In this document: positions 55,816 to 64,000 of the stretch, piece after piece
How positions within the stretch are numbered: the stretch's first letter is position 1
Layout of the letters: every line of letters starts with the position of its first letter
Assembly (NCBI RefSeq): GCF_003990975.1
Contig: NZ_RZJR01000004.1
Span: 268,625-332,624 of the forward strand
Length of the DNA stretch: 64,000 nt
Source of the DNA: Cohnella sp. AR92
GTDB taxonomy: Bacteria; Bacillota; Bacilli; Paenibacillales; Paenibacillaceae
Direction: 5' to 3'
The notes under the pieces: generated by a model
Told to the model about the DNA's origin: nothing
What the model saw: the letters and a program-made list of their open reading frames with translations, nothing else
Database searches by the model: none
Made by a program: the position numbers and the translations under genes

Positions 55816-56778
55816 CTATTGATTATCGCTTGCCTGCCGGCTATAAAATCTCATGGACTCGCCATGCTGAAGCACGAACATCTGATCCTGCGGGAGCGCC
55901 AGCCGCTGCCGCTCGGATTCCAGCCGGTCCAACGCCTCCTGAGGCGTGTCGTCCGCCAGCTTGAAGGAGCCGTAATGCATCGGCACGAAGTATTTGGCTC
56001 GAACGTCGAGGAACGCCTTCAGCGCTTCCTCCGGGCTCATATGCTCCTCGGACATGAACCATTCCGGATCGTAAGCTCCGATCGGAAGCAGGGCCACGTC
56101 GATATCGAAGCGGCGGCCGATCTCCTCGAACCCGCGGAAGTAGCCGCTGTCGCCGCCGAAGTAAATCGTCGGGCTATGGGCGGACTCGATCACCCAGCCT
56201 CCCCAGTGGGAATGATTCGTGTCCCATAGGTTGCGGCGAGCCCAGTGCTGGGCAGGAACGAAGGTGAACTTGACGCCGTGGAAAGAGACCTCTTCCCACC
56301 AGTTCAGTTCGTCGACCTGTCGGAAGCCCTTGCGCAGCATCTTCTTGCTCAATCCCGCCGGAACGTACAGCCGCTTGGCTCCGCTAAGCCGGCGCAAGGA
56401 AGAAACGTGAAGATGGTCATAGTGGGAATGAGAGACGAGAACGACGTCGATGGGCGGCATGTCCTCAAGCGCGATACCCGGAGGCGAGAGCCTCTTCTGC
56501 ATAGCCATGCGTCTGGCCCAGACCGGGTCGGTCACGATATTAAGGCCGGACATCTGAATCAGAAAGGTAGAATGGCCGATCCAGGTAATGGACGGCTCGG
56601 TTCTATTCTGCTGCAGAAACGGCAGATCGGGATAAACGTTCGGAATGCAAGTCGAATAGTCTTTGGCATGTTGTCGAACCTGACGGACCATTCGTTCTTG
56701 TCCCCAGCGCATGATGCGGTGTCTGCCCGCTCGCACGGCCCCGTCGGAATCGAGGTTGCCGAAGCGATTTTTGCCCAT
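55816..56778 (-). CDS. MBL-fold metal-dependent hydrolase (NAPE-PLD/UlaG-like)
   Basis: This 320-residue metallo-beta-lactamase-fold protein has the zinc motif SHSHYDHLH, upstream TWIGHSTFLIQMSGLNIVTD, FVPAQHWARRNLWDTNHSHW, the bridging aspartate in YFGGDSGYF and a late histidine in VPMHYGSF. This arrangement is that of the NAPE-PLD-like, phosphodiesterase-type branch. The start follows GGAGGG. It lies 20 bp before the ABC-F gene on the same strand, so the two may be cotranscribed. The substrate is unknown. Confidence 0.87.
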   Translation of the reverse strand: MGKNRFGNLDSDGAVRAGRHRIMRWGQERMVRQVRQHAKDYSTCIPNVYPDLPFLQQNRTEPSITWIGHSTFLIQMSGLNIVTDPVWARRMAMQKRLSPPGIALEDMPPIDVVLVSHSHYDHLHVSSLRRLSGAKRLYVPAGLSKKMLRKGFRQVDELNWWEEVSFHGVKFTFVPAQHWARRNLWDTNHSHWGGWVIESAHSPTIYFGGDSGYFRGFEEIGRRFDIDVALLPIGAYDPEWFMSEEHMSPEEALKAFLDVRAKYFVPMHYGSFKLADDTPQEALDRLESERQRLALPQDQMFVLQHGESMRFYSRQASDNQ

Positions 56779-56958
56779 GTAATCCCTCCGAAGATCTATT
56801 CATTCCTACTATATCAGGAAAGGAGCGAATGTACCAACGTAACAAGGGTATTCGACGGCAAGAAAATTGTTATTGTTATTAGAAAATTTGGTAGTGGAAC
56901 GCGAATTGAGTTACTGTATAGAGGTGAAGATTAATTTTCGTTCGCAGGAGGGGTAACC

Positions 56959-58113
56959 ATGAGATTGTTGTCCATCGAGCCGACGCCAAGCCCGAATTCC
57001 ATGAAGCTTAACATAGACGAGAAGCTGCCGATGTCCGAACGGCATACGTACACGCTGGAACGCCGCGACCAAGTGCCGCCGTTCTTCCTCCGCTTGCTGC
57101 AGATCGACGGGGTCAAAAGCGTGTTCCGCGCCTCGGACTTCATTGCCGTGGATCGCCGGGCGAACAAGGACTGGGCCGTCATCCTCGGCGCCGTCCGCGA
57201 GCTGTTCGGAGCCGGCGGCGCCGACGCGGCGGCCGCTACCGCAGTGGAGGCGACCGGCTTCGGCGAAGCGTTCGTGCTCGTTCAGATGTACCGCGGCATC
57301 CCGATGCAGATCCGGGTGCGGTACGGCGGTCAGGAAGCGCGGGCGGCGCTGCCTGACAAGTTCGCGCAAGCGGTCGGCGAGGCTGCCGGATCGACGATGA
57401 TCCGCGAGCGCAAGCTCGAGGAGTTCGGCGTTCGCTACGGCGAGCCGCAAGAGATCTTGGAAGAGGTGAAGCGCGAGCTGGACGCCGCGTATACCGACGA
57501 ACGCCTGCGCAGCCTGATCGCGCAGGCGCAAGCCGCTTCGGCGGCGGGCGGCGCGGCGGAGGTCGCGCCGCCCGAGCCGCCGGCTCCGCTCTCGCGCGAG
57601 GAGCTCGCCGAGCGGCTGCGCGCGCCCGAGTGGCAAGACCGCTATGCGGCTCTTGCCCGCATGAAGCCCGACGCCGAGCAGCTTCCGCTGCTGGCGCAGG
57701 CCGTGCGCGACGCGCACATGTCGGTGCGCAGGCTCGCCGTGGTCTATCTCGGCGACCTGCGCACCCCGGAAGCGCTGCCGTACCTGTTCGGCACGCTAAA
57801 GGATTCGTCGGCGGCCGTTCGGCGGACCGCCGGCGACACCTTGTCCGATATCGGCGATCCCGCCGCGATCGGACCGATGGTTGCGGCGCTGTCGGACGCG
57901 AACAAGCTCGTCCGCTGGCGCGCCGCGCGCTTTCTCTACGAGGCCGGCGACGAGACGGCCTTGGAGGCTCTTAAGCGCGTAGCCGCCTCCGAGCCGGAAT
58001 TCGAAGTTCGGCTTCAGGCCGAGATGGCCGTCGCGCGCATCGAGAACGGCGAGGAAGCCGCCGGATCCGTCTGGCAGCAGATGACGAGGATGCGCGAGCA
58101 GGAGCAGGAGTAA
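56959..58113 (+). CDS. Conserved virulence factor C-like protein (Nfu N-domain plus HEAT repeats)
   Basis: This 384-residue protein begins with an Nfu-type N-terminal domain (IEPTPSPNSMKLNIDEKLP, LLQIDGVKSVFRASDFIAV). A middle region and at least four HEAT-like repeats follow from about residue 215 (WQDRYAALARM, MSVRRLAVVYLGDLRTPEAL, SSAAVRRTAGDTLSDIGDPA, KLVRWRAARFLYEAGDETAL). The combination matches Bacillus YpgR and Staphylococcus CvfC. The CxxC iron-sulfur motif of true Nfu is absent. The function is unknown. The start follows GCAGGAGGGG. Confidence 0.83.
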   Translation: MRLLSIEPTPSPNSMKLNIDEKLPMSERHTYTLERRDQVPPFFLRLLQIDGVKSVFRASDFIAVDRRANKDWAVILGAVRELFGAGGADAAAATAVEATGFGEAFVLVQMYRGIPMQIRVRYGGQEARAALPDKFAQAVGEAAGSTMIRERKLEEFGVRYGEPQEILEEVKRELDAAYTDERLRSLIAQAQAASAAGGAAEVAPPEPPAPLSREELAERLRAPEWQDRYAALARMKPDAEQLPLLAQAVRDAHMSVRRLAVVYLGDLRTPEALPYLFGTLKDSSAAVRRTAGDTLSDIGDPAAIGPMVAALSDANKLVRWRAARFLYEAGDETALEALKRVAASEPEFEVRLQAEMAVARIENGEEAAGSVWQQMTRMREQEQE

Positions 58114-58273
58114 GCAGGTGTAAGTTAAGCTAGTGAAGAAGGCCGCGGAGAAGACGAGCGTCCGGCAGCCCCATGGACTGCCGGCGTTCTCCGACGGTCG
58201 GACGCAACGGGGTCATGCGTTTGATTAGAACAGTACTCATTCGCCTTGCCGATCCCATTAGGAGGCCGCGCTC

Positions 58274-59413
58274 ATGCCGCGTTTTGTCGTCGTACCCGAT
58301 TCATTCAAAGGAAGCCTGACATCCCTGCAAGCCGGCCATATTATTTCCGATTCGATCCGCAAGCATTTTCCGGACGCCGAGATCGACGTCATCCCCGTCG
58401 CCGACGGCGGAGAAGGAACCGTCGAAGCGCTCGTGACGGCCGCATCCGGCAAGCTCATCGACACGAAAGCCGCCGGTCCTCTCGGGGATGAGACCGATAC
58501 TCAATTCGGTATCATCGGCGGAGACACGGCCGTATTCGAGCTGGCGAACGTCGCCGGACTTCCCATGGTTCCGAAGGAGAAGCGCAATCCGTACGATACC
58601 ACGACGCGCGGCTTGGGCGAGCTGATAAAGCAAGCGCTGGACAAAGGCCTTAGGCGTCTTGTCGTCGGACTTGGCGGAAGCGCTACCAATGATGGCGGCA
58701 TGGGCATGCTAAGCGAACTGGGCGTTCGGTTCCGCGATGCCGACGGCGATCTTCTTCCGGGCTATGGCAGGGATGTGGGACAAGCCGTCTCCGTAGACTT
58801 CGGCGGTCTCGATCCTCGTCTGGCCGAGTGCGAGCTGATCGCAGCCTGCGACGTCAAGAATCCTCTATGCGGTCCGGAAGGCGCTTCCGTCATCTTCGGG
58901 CCTCAGAAGGGAGCTACCCCGGAGCAAGCGGCAGAGCTGGACCGCGCACTTCTCGGGTATGCCGGTCTCGTCGAACGCGAGCTTGGGCGGCCTGCGCTGC
59001 ATGAGGTTCCGGGAGCCGGAGCCGCCGGCGGCTTAGGCTTCGCTCTGCTGTCCCTCGGCTTTACTCTGGCCCCGGGAGCCGAGCTTATCGACCGAATGGC
59101 CGGCCTCGAGAGCAGGATAGCCGGCTCCGATTGGGTCATCACGGGAGAAGGCCGTACCGACGGGCAATCCGCCTACGGCAAGCTGCCCTATTATGCGGCC
59201 ACGCTTGCCAAGAAACACGGAGCCAAGGCCATCCTGATCTCCGGAAGCCTGGGCGCGGATTACTTGGAGCTTAGAGAGCTGTTCGCCGGCTGCTTCGCCC
59301 TTATAACCGAGCCGTCCGATCTGCAGACGTGCATGGACCGCGCGGTTCCGGCGCTGGCCGCTTGCAGCGACAACGTGATGGGCTTCCTTCGGATCGCCCG
59401 GTCGCCATGGTAA
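58274..59413 (+). CDS. glxK: Glycerate kinase
   Basis: This 379-residue enzyme phosphorylates D-glycerate, usually to 2-phosphoglycerate. Family motifs are VVPDSFKGSLTSLQAGHII, VADGGEGTVEALV, LVVGLGGSATNDGGMGMLSE, ACDVKNPLCGPEGAS, the late VITGEGRTDGQSAYGKLP and ILISGSLG. The ATG follows TTAGGAGG. The preceding gap (58114-58273) shows no clear feature. It is apparently monocistronic. The choice of symbol among glxK/garK is by convention. Confidence 0.9.
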   Translation: MPRFVVVPDSFKGSLTSLQAGHIISDSIRKHFPDAEIDVIPVADGGEGTVEALVTAASGKLIDTKAAGPLGDETDTQFGIIGGDTAVFELANVAGLPMVPKEKRNPYDTTTRGLGELIKQALDKGLRRLVVGLGGSATNDGGMGMLSELGVRFRDADGDLLPGYGRDVGQAVSVDFGGLDPRLAECELIAACDVKNPLCGPEGASVIFGPQKGATPEQAAELDRALLGYAGLVERELGRPALHEVPGAGAAGGLGFALLSLGFTLAPGAELIDRMAGLESRIAGSDWVITGEGRTDGQSAYGKLPYYAATLAKKHGAKAILISGSLGADYLELRELFAGCFALITEPSDLQTCMDRAVPALAACSDNVMGFLRIARSPW

Positions 59414-59449
59414 CCGTCCCAAAGGCATTTGCCATTGTCCCGGCCAACT

Positions 59450-59504
59450 TGTAATCAAACCGTAATCAGGCTTTCATGTACCCTTCATCTTCCGGCGTTA
59501 TAGT
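59450..59504 (+). promoter_or_regulatory. Activated promoter of small-RNA unit 1 with four 11-bp-spaced hexamers
   Basis: Hexamers TGTAAT (59450), CGTAAT (59461), TTTCAT (59472) and CTTCAT (59483) start exactly 11 bp apart, and TATAGT follows at 59499-59504 with no -35. Direct repeats at one-turn spacing upstream of a lone -10 are typical of PhoP/OmpR-type activation. The regulator is not identified. Confidence 0.6.
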
Positions 59505-59510
59505 AGATAC

Positions 59511-59579
59511 ATGACCCCCCTTTTCATTTATATATCTCCATTGGGCTTGCGGACCGTTTCCGCGAGCCCCCTTTTTTTG
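59511..59579 (+). ncRNA. Candidate small RNA, unit 1
   Basis: A start is expected near 59511 from the -10 element. The transcript would open AUGACCCCCCUUUUCAUU and end at a hairpin GGGCTTGCGGA/TCCGCGAGCCC (59543-59569) with a seven-T tail, about 69 nt in all. The C-rich 5' stretch could pair with G-rich ribosome sites. A leader peptide starting MTPLFIYIS on the same ATG is an alternative. No known family is recognised. Confidence 0.55.
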
Positions 59580-59613
59580 TCCGGATTCGCGGCTGGAGGG
59601 TTAATCCATCGTT

Positions 59614-59668
59614 TGTAATCAAATCGTAATAAGGCTTTCATGGTCCTTTCACATTCACGGGTTATGAT
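59614..59668 (+). promoter_or_regulatory. Activated promoter of small-RNA unit 2 with four 11-bp-spaced hexamers
   Basis: TGTAAT (59614), CGTAAT (59625), TTTCAT (59636) and TTTCAC (59647) keep the same 11-bp period, and TATGAT lies at 59663-59668. The distance from the first hexamer to the -10 is 49 bp, exactly as in unit 1. Sequence between hexamers has diverged more than the hexamers. Confidence 0.6.
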
Positions 59669-59674
59669 ACATAC

Positions 59675-59744
59675 ATGACCCCCCTTTTCATTAATATATC
59701 TCTTGAACGGGCTTGCGGACCGATCCGCAAGCCCCCTTTTTTTA
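59675..59744 (+). ncRNA. Candidate small RNA, unit 2
   Basis: This second copy lies 164 bp after the first. It opens with the same AUGACCCCCCUUUUCAUU and ends at a perfect hairpin GGGCTTGCGGA/TCCGCAAGCCC (59709-59734) plus seven T. Relative to unit 1 one stem pair changes from G-U to A-U, preserving the fold. The segment between start and hairpin differs (AATATATC versus TATATATC and beyond). Confidence 0.58.
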
Positions 59745-59844
59745 CCTTCCGAGGCTTCTCCCGACTCCGCACCTGCGGATGGGCAAACGCATATTGTGCA
59801 ATAAAGGTGTGTTATGCCTACACAACGAAGAAGGGGGAGCCGAG

Positions 59845-60810
59845 ATGCCGAAATCTCGCTCATTGACCGAGCGTTCGCTTCTGAGACGCTTAGGTATCGC
59901 CTCGAGCGCTAAGCCGTCTTCCCAAGGGCAGAAGAATGGATCTGCCAAGAGACGGCCCAGGGCCGCTAAGGTACGTCTTCATCTGAGCGGAAGCCCGGAG
60001 GAGCGGAAGCCTCCGGTTCGCCAGATTCCGTGGTGGGTTATTCCGGAGAACCAACGGATTCAGGCTCCGGGAGCCAAGCTGGGGGGAATGCTTGGCGGGC
60101 TGCTGAAGCCGGGCGGCGGCAAAGCAGGACCCGGACCTGAACCCGGCCCAGAGCCGGGACATGAACATAAACCGGAGCACGGGCCGGGACCCGGTCCGGA
60201 TCCTAAACCTGGAACGCCTGGGCACGGGCCCGGGCCGGATCCTAAACCCGTAACGCCTGGGCATGGGCCCGGTCATGGACCCGGTCACGGACCTGGTCCT
60301 GGTGCCGGACCGACGCCTCCGCCGCCCAGACCGCCCGGACCTCCAGGGCCGCCTCCACCGCCGAGGCCGCCAGGACCTCCGGGACCTCCGCCGCCGCCAA
60401 GACCGCCGGGACCTCCCGGTCCTTTTCCGCCACCGCCAAGACCGCCGAGACCTCCGGTTCCGATCCCGCTTCCGATTCCCGTTCCGATCCCCGGCTTTCT
60501 GCCCGCGGCGACGCCGGTACAGACACCGGCTTATGTCATCGTTCAGGTCAACGGCGGCTTCGCTTACCCCGGAACGACAACGTCGACGTATGCCTTCTAC
60601 TACCCCGGCCTAACGATCCGCCAAGCGCTCCAGTCGACCGGGCTTGTCACCATCGGCCCGAACGGCTTTATCGCCTCGGTGTCCGGGATTCCCGTCACGG
60701 GAGGCGTCGGCTTGCAGCTCCGCTATAACGGCCGGGTCATTCCGCAGACGCTGCTCGACCTGCCGGTCGATCCGTACGGCACGATCGGGATCGAGCTGTA
60801 TACCCTTTAA
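59845..60810 (+). CDS. Pro/Gly-rich low-complexity protein with a C-terminal globular domain
   Basis: This 321-residue protein has a basic N-terminus (MPKSRSLTERSLLRRLG) and a WWVIPENQRIQ block. About 130 residues of Gly-Pro-rich repeats follow: first GPEPGPEPGHEH-type, then PPRPPGPPGPP-type. The last 90 residues form a domain (YVIVQVNGGFAYPGTTTSTY, AFYYPGLTIRQALQSTGLV, GGVGLQLRYNGRVIP). No signal peptide or cysteine is visible. The ATG at 59845 follows AAGGGGGAG. A spore-surface or other structural role is possible but unsupported. It lies just after the small-RNA units. Confidence 0.7.
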   Translation: MPKSRSLTERSLLRRLGIASSAKPSSQGQKNGSAKRRPRAAKVRLHLSGSPEERKPPVRQIPWWVIPENQRIQAPGAKLGGMLGGLLKPGGGKAGPGPEPGPEPGHEHKPEHGPGPGPDPKPGTPGHGPGPDPKPVTPGHGPGHGPGHGPGPGAGPTPPPPRPPGPPGPPPPPRPPGPPGPPPPPRPPGPPGPFPPPPRPPRPPVPIPLPIPVPIPGFLPAATPVQTPAYVIVQVNGGFAYPGTTTSTYAFYYPGLTIRQALQSTGLVTIGPNGFIASVSGIPVTGGVGLQLRYNGRVIPQTLLDLPVDPYGTIGIELYTL

Positions 60811-60820
60811 TAGCATAACA

Positions 60821-60859
60821 AAGGAGCCGATCTTCCGATTTCTCGGAGGACGGCTCCTT
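60821..60859. terminator. Bidirectional terminator between converging genes
   Basis: AAGGAGCCG and CGGCTCCTT enclose a second paired segment TCTTCCGA/TCGGAGGA. The T runs are short. Confidence 0.7.
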
Positions 60860-60870
60860 CGTTCTTGCTC

Positions 60871-61563
60871 TCATCTCGCTGCCTTCGCCCGCTTTCGGGC
60901 CGCCGGGGCGGCGGTTTCCCCTTCCACCTGCTTCTCCACGCGGGAACGGAAGAGCAGAGGAACGACCATCGCGACGGCGAACACGATCGCGGCGAGCGCG
61001 ATTTCTCTCCAGCTTCCGTGCGTCAGGCTGGCGCCGAGGAAGGCGTAAGCGAACGTTCCCGGCAGCGCGCCGATGAACGTGGCGAGCGTATACGCGCGAA
61101 GGGGCACCCTCGCCAGTCCGGCCGAGTAGCTGACCAGATCGAACGGAACGAAAGGCGCCAGCCGAAGCAGCAGCACGATCGGGAAGCCTCGACGCTTCAT
61201 CGCGTTCTCCAGCTTCTGCAGCCGCGGGTCGTCCTCCAGCCCACGCAGCAGGCCTCCGCCCATTCGTCGGGCAAGCAGATAGGACAGAATCGCGCCGGGG
61301 AGCTCGCCCACGATCGTGTAAACGACTCCCCAACCGGTGCCGAATGCCAGCCCGCCCGCTAGATTCAGGACGGACGCGGGGAACAGCGTGAAGGGACGAA
61401 CGACGAACAACCCGATGTAGATGACCGGCGCGATCCACCCGAAGGAGAGCATCCAGTTCCTCAGCGATTCCGGCGTTATTTTCAGATAATGAAGATCGAA
61501 CCAGAGCAGCGCGCCGACGACGACCGCCGCTCCGAGCAGCTTATACAGTCTAGAACGCCGCAA
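60871..61563 (-). CDS. TVP38/TMEM64-family membrane protein (VTT domain)
   Basis: This 230-residue protein has about five or six helices. The VTT/SNARE-associated motif includes RPFTLFPASVLNLAGGLAFG, TIVGELPGAILSYLLARRMG and LLRLAPFVPFDLVSYSAGL. The family is linked to lipid scrambling or small-molecule transport, without a firm role here. It begins at a TTG eight bases after GAGGAG and follows the MMPL gene by 15 bp on the same strand, so they likely form an operon. Confidence 0.85.
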   Translation of the reverse strand: MRRSRLYKLLGAAVVVGALLWFDLHYLKITPESLRNWMLSFGWIAPVIYIGLFVVRPFTLFPASVLNLAGGLAFGTGWGVVYTIVGELPGAILSYLLARRMGGGLLRGLEDDPRLQKLENAMKRRGFPIVLLLRLAPFVPFDLVSYSAGLARVPLRAYTLATFIGALPGTFAYAFLGASLTHGSWREIALAAIVFAVAMVVPLLFRSRVEKQVEGETAAPAARKRAKAAR

Positions 61564-61578
61564 TGGGGACGCTCCTCC

Positions 61579-64000
61579 TCACGCCGGCTCGGACGCCGGC
61601 TCGGATTTATGGGTGATCGCCACCACCGCCGGTATGAACAGCGGCAGGAAAATGAACGCGAGCAGCATCAAGGCGATGATGACCACCGTCGCCATCTGCA
61701 CCAGCGTCAGCACGCCCGACGGGTACATCGCCGCGAACGTGCCGGAGAGGATGATGACCGCCGAGAGAATAATGCCCCCGGTATGCTTCATCGCCTCCAG
61801 AATCGCTCGCCGAGGACTCCGATCCCCATACTCCAGATATCTCATGATCAGGAAAATGCTGTAGTCGACGCCAAGGGCTACGATCATGATAAAGGAGAAA
61901 AACGGAATCGTCCAGGCAAGCTCGGCGTGCTCGGTGAACGCCGAGAAGATCCACTCCGTGGAAGTAAGCGCCGTGTAATAAGCCAGCACCAGCGAAGCGA
62001 TCACCGCGACCGGCAGCCAGAACGCCCTGGAGATGAGGAGCAGCACGAGCAGAATGCCGGTCAGCATGATCGCGGCGGTGCGGGTAAAGTCGCCGCTTGA
62101 GACATCCTTCAGATCCAGGTTCTGCGATGCCACGCCTCCGATCCCGTATTCCTCGCCGGACAAGCCGCTCTCCTTGGCCAACTGCTCATACGCGACATGA
62201 ATCCGGTCGACCGTGTCCATCGCAGCGGTCGAATAGGGGTCGTCCTTGAGCACGATCGACCATTTCGCCGTATGCCGGTCGTCCGACATGTACATGTTCA
62301 GCGATTGCGCGAATTCCGCTCCCGTCCGCACTTCCTCCGGTATAAAGAAGGTCTCCGCCTCGCCTGTGCCGGACATCTCGTCCAGATAATCCGTCGTGCT
62401 CGCCAGCCCGTCGGAGACCTTCCGCAGACCGGCCGCACTGTCCTTCAGCCCCTTCTCCAGAGAAGGCAGATTGGCGGAGAGCGTATCGAGGCCTTCGTTC
62501 AGCTTCGCCTGGCCCTGTTCGATAGCGGCCAGCCCTTCGGACAGGGCCGGCATCCGGCCGGTCACCGCCTTCTGGCCCGAGCTTGCCTGGCTCAGTCCGT
62601 CATGGAGCGAGCTCGCCCCGCTCTCCAGCTTCTTCGCGCCGAGCTCGAGCTGATCCTGGCCCGACTGGATCTGCTTCAGCCCTTGCTGGATTTGGGCCAG
62701 CTTGCCGTTCGCCGTGCTGAACTGGCCGTTCAGCGTCCCGATGCCCTCGCTCAGCTTGGCGAGCTGCGACGACAGCGTCGCCGCCGAGCTCTTGAGAGCC
62801 GCGAAATCGGCGTTGTCCGCCAGCCCGGATTCGGACTGTTCCAGCTTGGCAATCGAGCCGTTCATAGCCTCCGCCGCTTGAACCAGCGATTGGACCGACT
62901 TCTGAACGCCTCCGTATTGGCCGTACAAGGTGCTGTAGCCGCCGGAGATCGCCTGAAGGCCGGTCGCCAGCGTTCCGGTCGAGTCTCCGAGCTTCGAGAG
63001 GCCGGAGCGCAGGTCCGTCAGCCCCTTCTTCAGCTCTCCGGCCCCCGCCGTCCCCTGATCGATTCCCGCGGCGATCTTGTTCAGGGCAACGACGGACTGG
63101 TCGATTCCCGTCTGCACCTTCTTCGTGCCGGCGACCAGCTCATCCGCCTTGCCAAGCTCATCCAGCGGGATGGACCCGACCTGACTCGCGGCCTTCGAGA
63201 GGCCGTCCTGGATCGTTCCGATTCCGTCGTTCGCTTGCCGAATGCCTTCGCTCAGCTTCTGCGATTGGTTGGCCGTGTAGAGCTCCGGGATTTTCTCCCC
63301 CTTCGGCCTCGTCGCGCTGTACACTTTGTCCACGCCTTCCACCTTGGAGAGCCGTTCCGTCACCTTGTCGATAAAGGCGAGATTCCCGGCGGTATCCATC
63401 TCCTCGTCCGTCTTCAGGACAAGCGTCGCCGGCATCGCCTGGCCCGCGGAATAATGGTCGTAAATGACATGGATCCCTTTGACGGACGGATATGAATCGT
63501 TGACCTCGTCCAGCGAGTTATAGCTGAGCTGCCCAGAATAGAACAACGAGATCGGAACCGCGACGACCAGCGTGATGAGGATGCCCCAGATCGGCCGTTT
63601 GACCGCGAAGCCGGTGATCGCCGAGAGGACCCGATTCTCGGAGTGCCCTTCCATGGCCTTCGACGGCCAGAAAATCCGCCTGCCAAGCAGTCCCATAAGA
63701 ACGGGAAGAAGCGTAAACAGGGAGATCAGCAGCACGCCGACCCCGATGCCGACCGCGGACGCGGACTTGAACAAGCCGAACTCCGCCAGCCCGAGCGCGC
63801 AGAACCCGATAAGCACCGCCGCCCCGCTGTAGAGCACCGTTTTCCCCGCCGTCCTGTACGTATGAACGATCGCTTCTACCTTGGATTCCCGATGGGCCAT
63901 CTCTTCCTTAAACCGCATGAACAGCAGGATGTTGTAATCCGTGCCGATGCCGAAGAGCACCAGCACGAGGAAGATCTGGGTGAACCCGGAGAACGGAAAA
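61579..64000 (-). CDS. MMPL/RND-family membrane transporter (5' end outside window)
   Basis: At least 806 residues are visible; the frame stays open to the window edge. Two MMPL membrane blocks are seen, each with a charged motif (VLFGIGTDYNILLFMRFKEE and VALGVDYSIFLIMRYLEYGD). Between them is a long extracellular stretch of heptad-like repeats (GLSKAASQVG, GLTDLRSGLSKLGD, GLQAISGGY, GLKQIQSGQDQL), as in YdfJ/YdgH-type transporters with a YhgE-like coiled coil. It probably exports lipids or other hydrophobic compounds. No regulator is in view. Confidence 0.88.
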   Translation of the reverse strand, partial: FPFSGFTQIFLVLVLFGIGTDYNILLFMRFKEEMAHRESKVEAIVHTYRTAGKTVLYSGAAVLIGFCALGLAEFGLFKSASAVGIGVGVLLISLFTLLPVLMGLLGRRIFWPSKAMEGHSENRVLSAITGFAVKRPIWGILITLVVAVPISLFYSGQLSYNSLDEVNDSYPSVKGIHVIYDHYSAGQAMPATLVLKTDEEMDTAGNLAFIDKVTERLSKVEGVDKVYSATRPKGEKIPELYTANQSQKLSEGIRQANDGIGTIQDGLSKAASQVGSIPLDELGKADELVAGTKKVQTGIDQSVVALNKIAAGIDQGTAGAGELKKGLTDLRSGLSKLGDSTGTLATGLQAISGGYSTLYGQYGGVQKSVQSLVQAAEAMNGSIAKLEQSESGLADNADFAALKSSAATLSSQLAKLSEGIGTLNGQFSTANGKLAQIQQGLKQIQSGQDQLELGAKKLESGASSLHDGLSQASSGQKAVTGRMPALSEGLAAIEQGQAKLNEGLDTLSANLPSLEKGLKDSAAGLRKVSDGLASTTDYLDEMSGTGEAETFFIPEEVRTGAEFAQSLNMYMSDDRHTAKWSIVLKDDPYSTAAMDTVDRIHVAYEQLAKESGLSGEEYGIGGVASQNLDLKDVSSGDFTRTAAIMLTGILLVLLLISRAFWLPVAVIASLVLAYYTALTSTEWIFSAFTEHAELAWTIPFFSFIMIVALGVDYSIFLIMRYLEYGDRSPRRAILEAMKHTGGIILSAVIILSGTFAAMYPSGVLTLVQMATVVIIALMLLAFIFLPLFIPAVVAITHKSEPASEPA

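Noticed and set aside
54311-55822. 503-residue plus-strand frame opposite the ABC-F gene
   Set aside because: The composition is antisense-like and the ABC-F gene has full Walker and signature motifs.
59697-59866. Longer protein reading through small-RNA unit 2
   Set aside because: The frame crosses a perfect terminator hairpin and is not shared with unit 1 beyond the first nine codons.

Overview
The window looks like a chromosomal segment of a GC-rich, spore-forming member of the Bacillota, most likely Paenibacillaceae (Paenibacillus or Cohnella type). The reasons are Bacillus-type genes (fadNAE, FadR, KapB, RsbV/RsbW/SigB, a CvfC/YpgR-like protein), strong AGGAGG ribosome sites with frequent TTG/GTG starts, lipoproteins with Gram-positive lipoboxes, and large secreted GH9/GH48/GH5 enzymes with FN3 and CBM3 modules. 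I saw no rRNA, tRNA, CRISPR array or prophage.

Layout. 1-10.9 kb is fatty-acid beta-oxidation: fadF-fadN-fadA-fadE and a partial acyl-CoA ligase run leftward, and fadR-etfB-etfA runs rightward, with a FadR palindrome and a cre-like site in the divergent gap. 11-19.4 kb holds a LysR regulator, then an arabinan/hemicellulose locus: an ArsR-like regulator facing a GH43 enzyme, an ABC sugar importer and a GH43 lipoprotein. 19.5-22.3 kb encodes a GT2 glycosyltransferase and a PMT-type mannosyltransferase. 22.4-35.5 kb is a general-stress island: rsbV-rsbW-sigB, a separate rsbY-rsbK-rsbM operon, small stress and envelope proteins, and seven SigB-like promoters (GTT(T/C)-N13/14-GGGTA). It is interrupted at 23.2-24.8 kb by an IS1595-like gene that lacks the expected catalytic motifs and has a LexA-type box inside its promoter.

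35.7-39.9 kb carries a GT4 glycosyltransferase coupled to a six-hairpin-like protein, kapB, and a UgtP/MGDG-synthase-like glycosyltransferase. 40-40.6 kb is a decayed patch with a frameshifted VOC gene. 40.7-51.6 kb is an AraC-type regulator plus the cellulase run GH9-GH48-GH5. 51.9-59.4 kb has an NlpC/P60 endopeptidase, a lipoprotein, an ABC-F ATPase, an MBL-fold hydrolase, a CvfC-like protein and glycerate kinase. 59.45-59.75 kb holds two tandem promoter-short transcript-terminator units that I read as a duplicated small-RNA locus. It is followed by a Pro/Gly-rich protein, a TVP38-family membrane protein and a truncated MMPL transporter.

The genes work together in three clear circuits. Acyl-CoA oxidation passes electrons through ETF to the membrane reductase FadF under FadR control. 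Stress sensing runs RsbK to RsbY phosphatase to RsbV, RsbW and SigB. Secreted cellulases and arabinanases feed oligosaccharides to an ABC importer. The least explained items are the paired small-RNA units and the LexA-boxed transposase-like gene.
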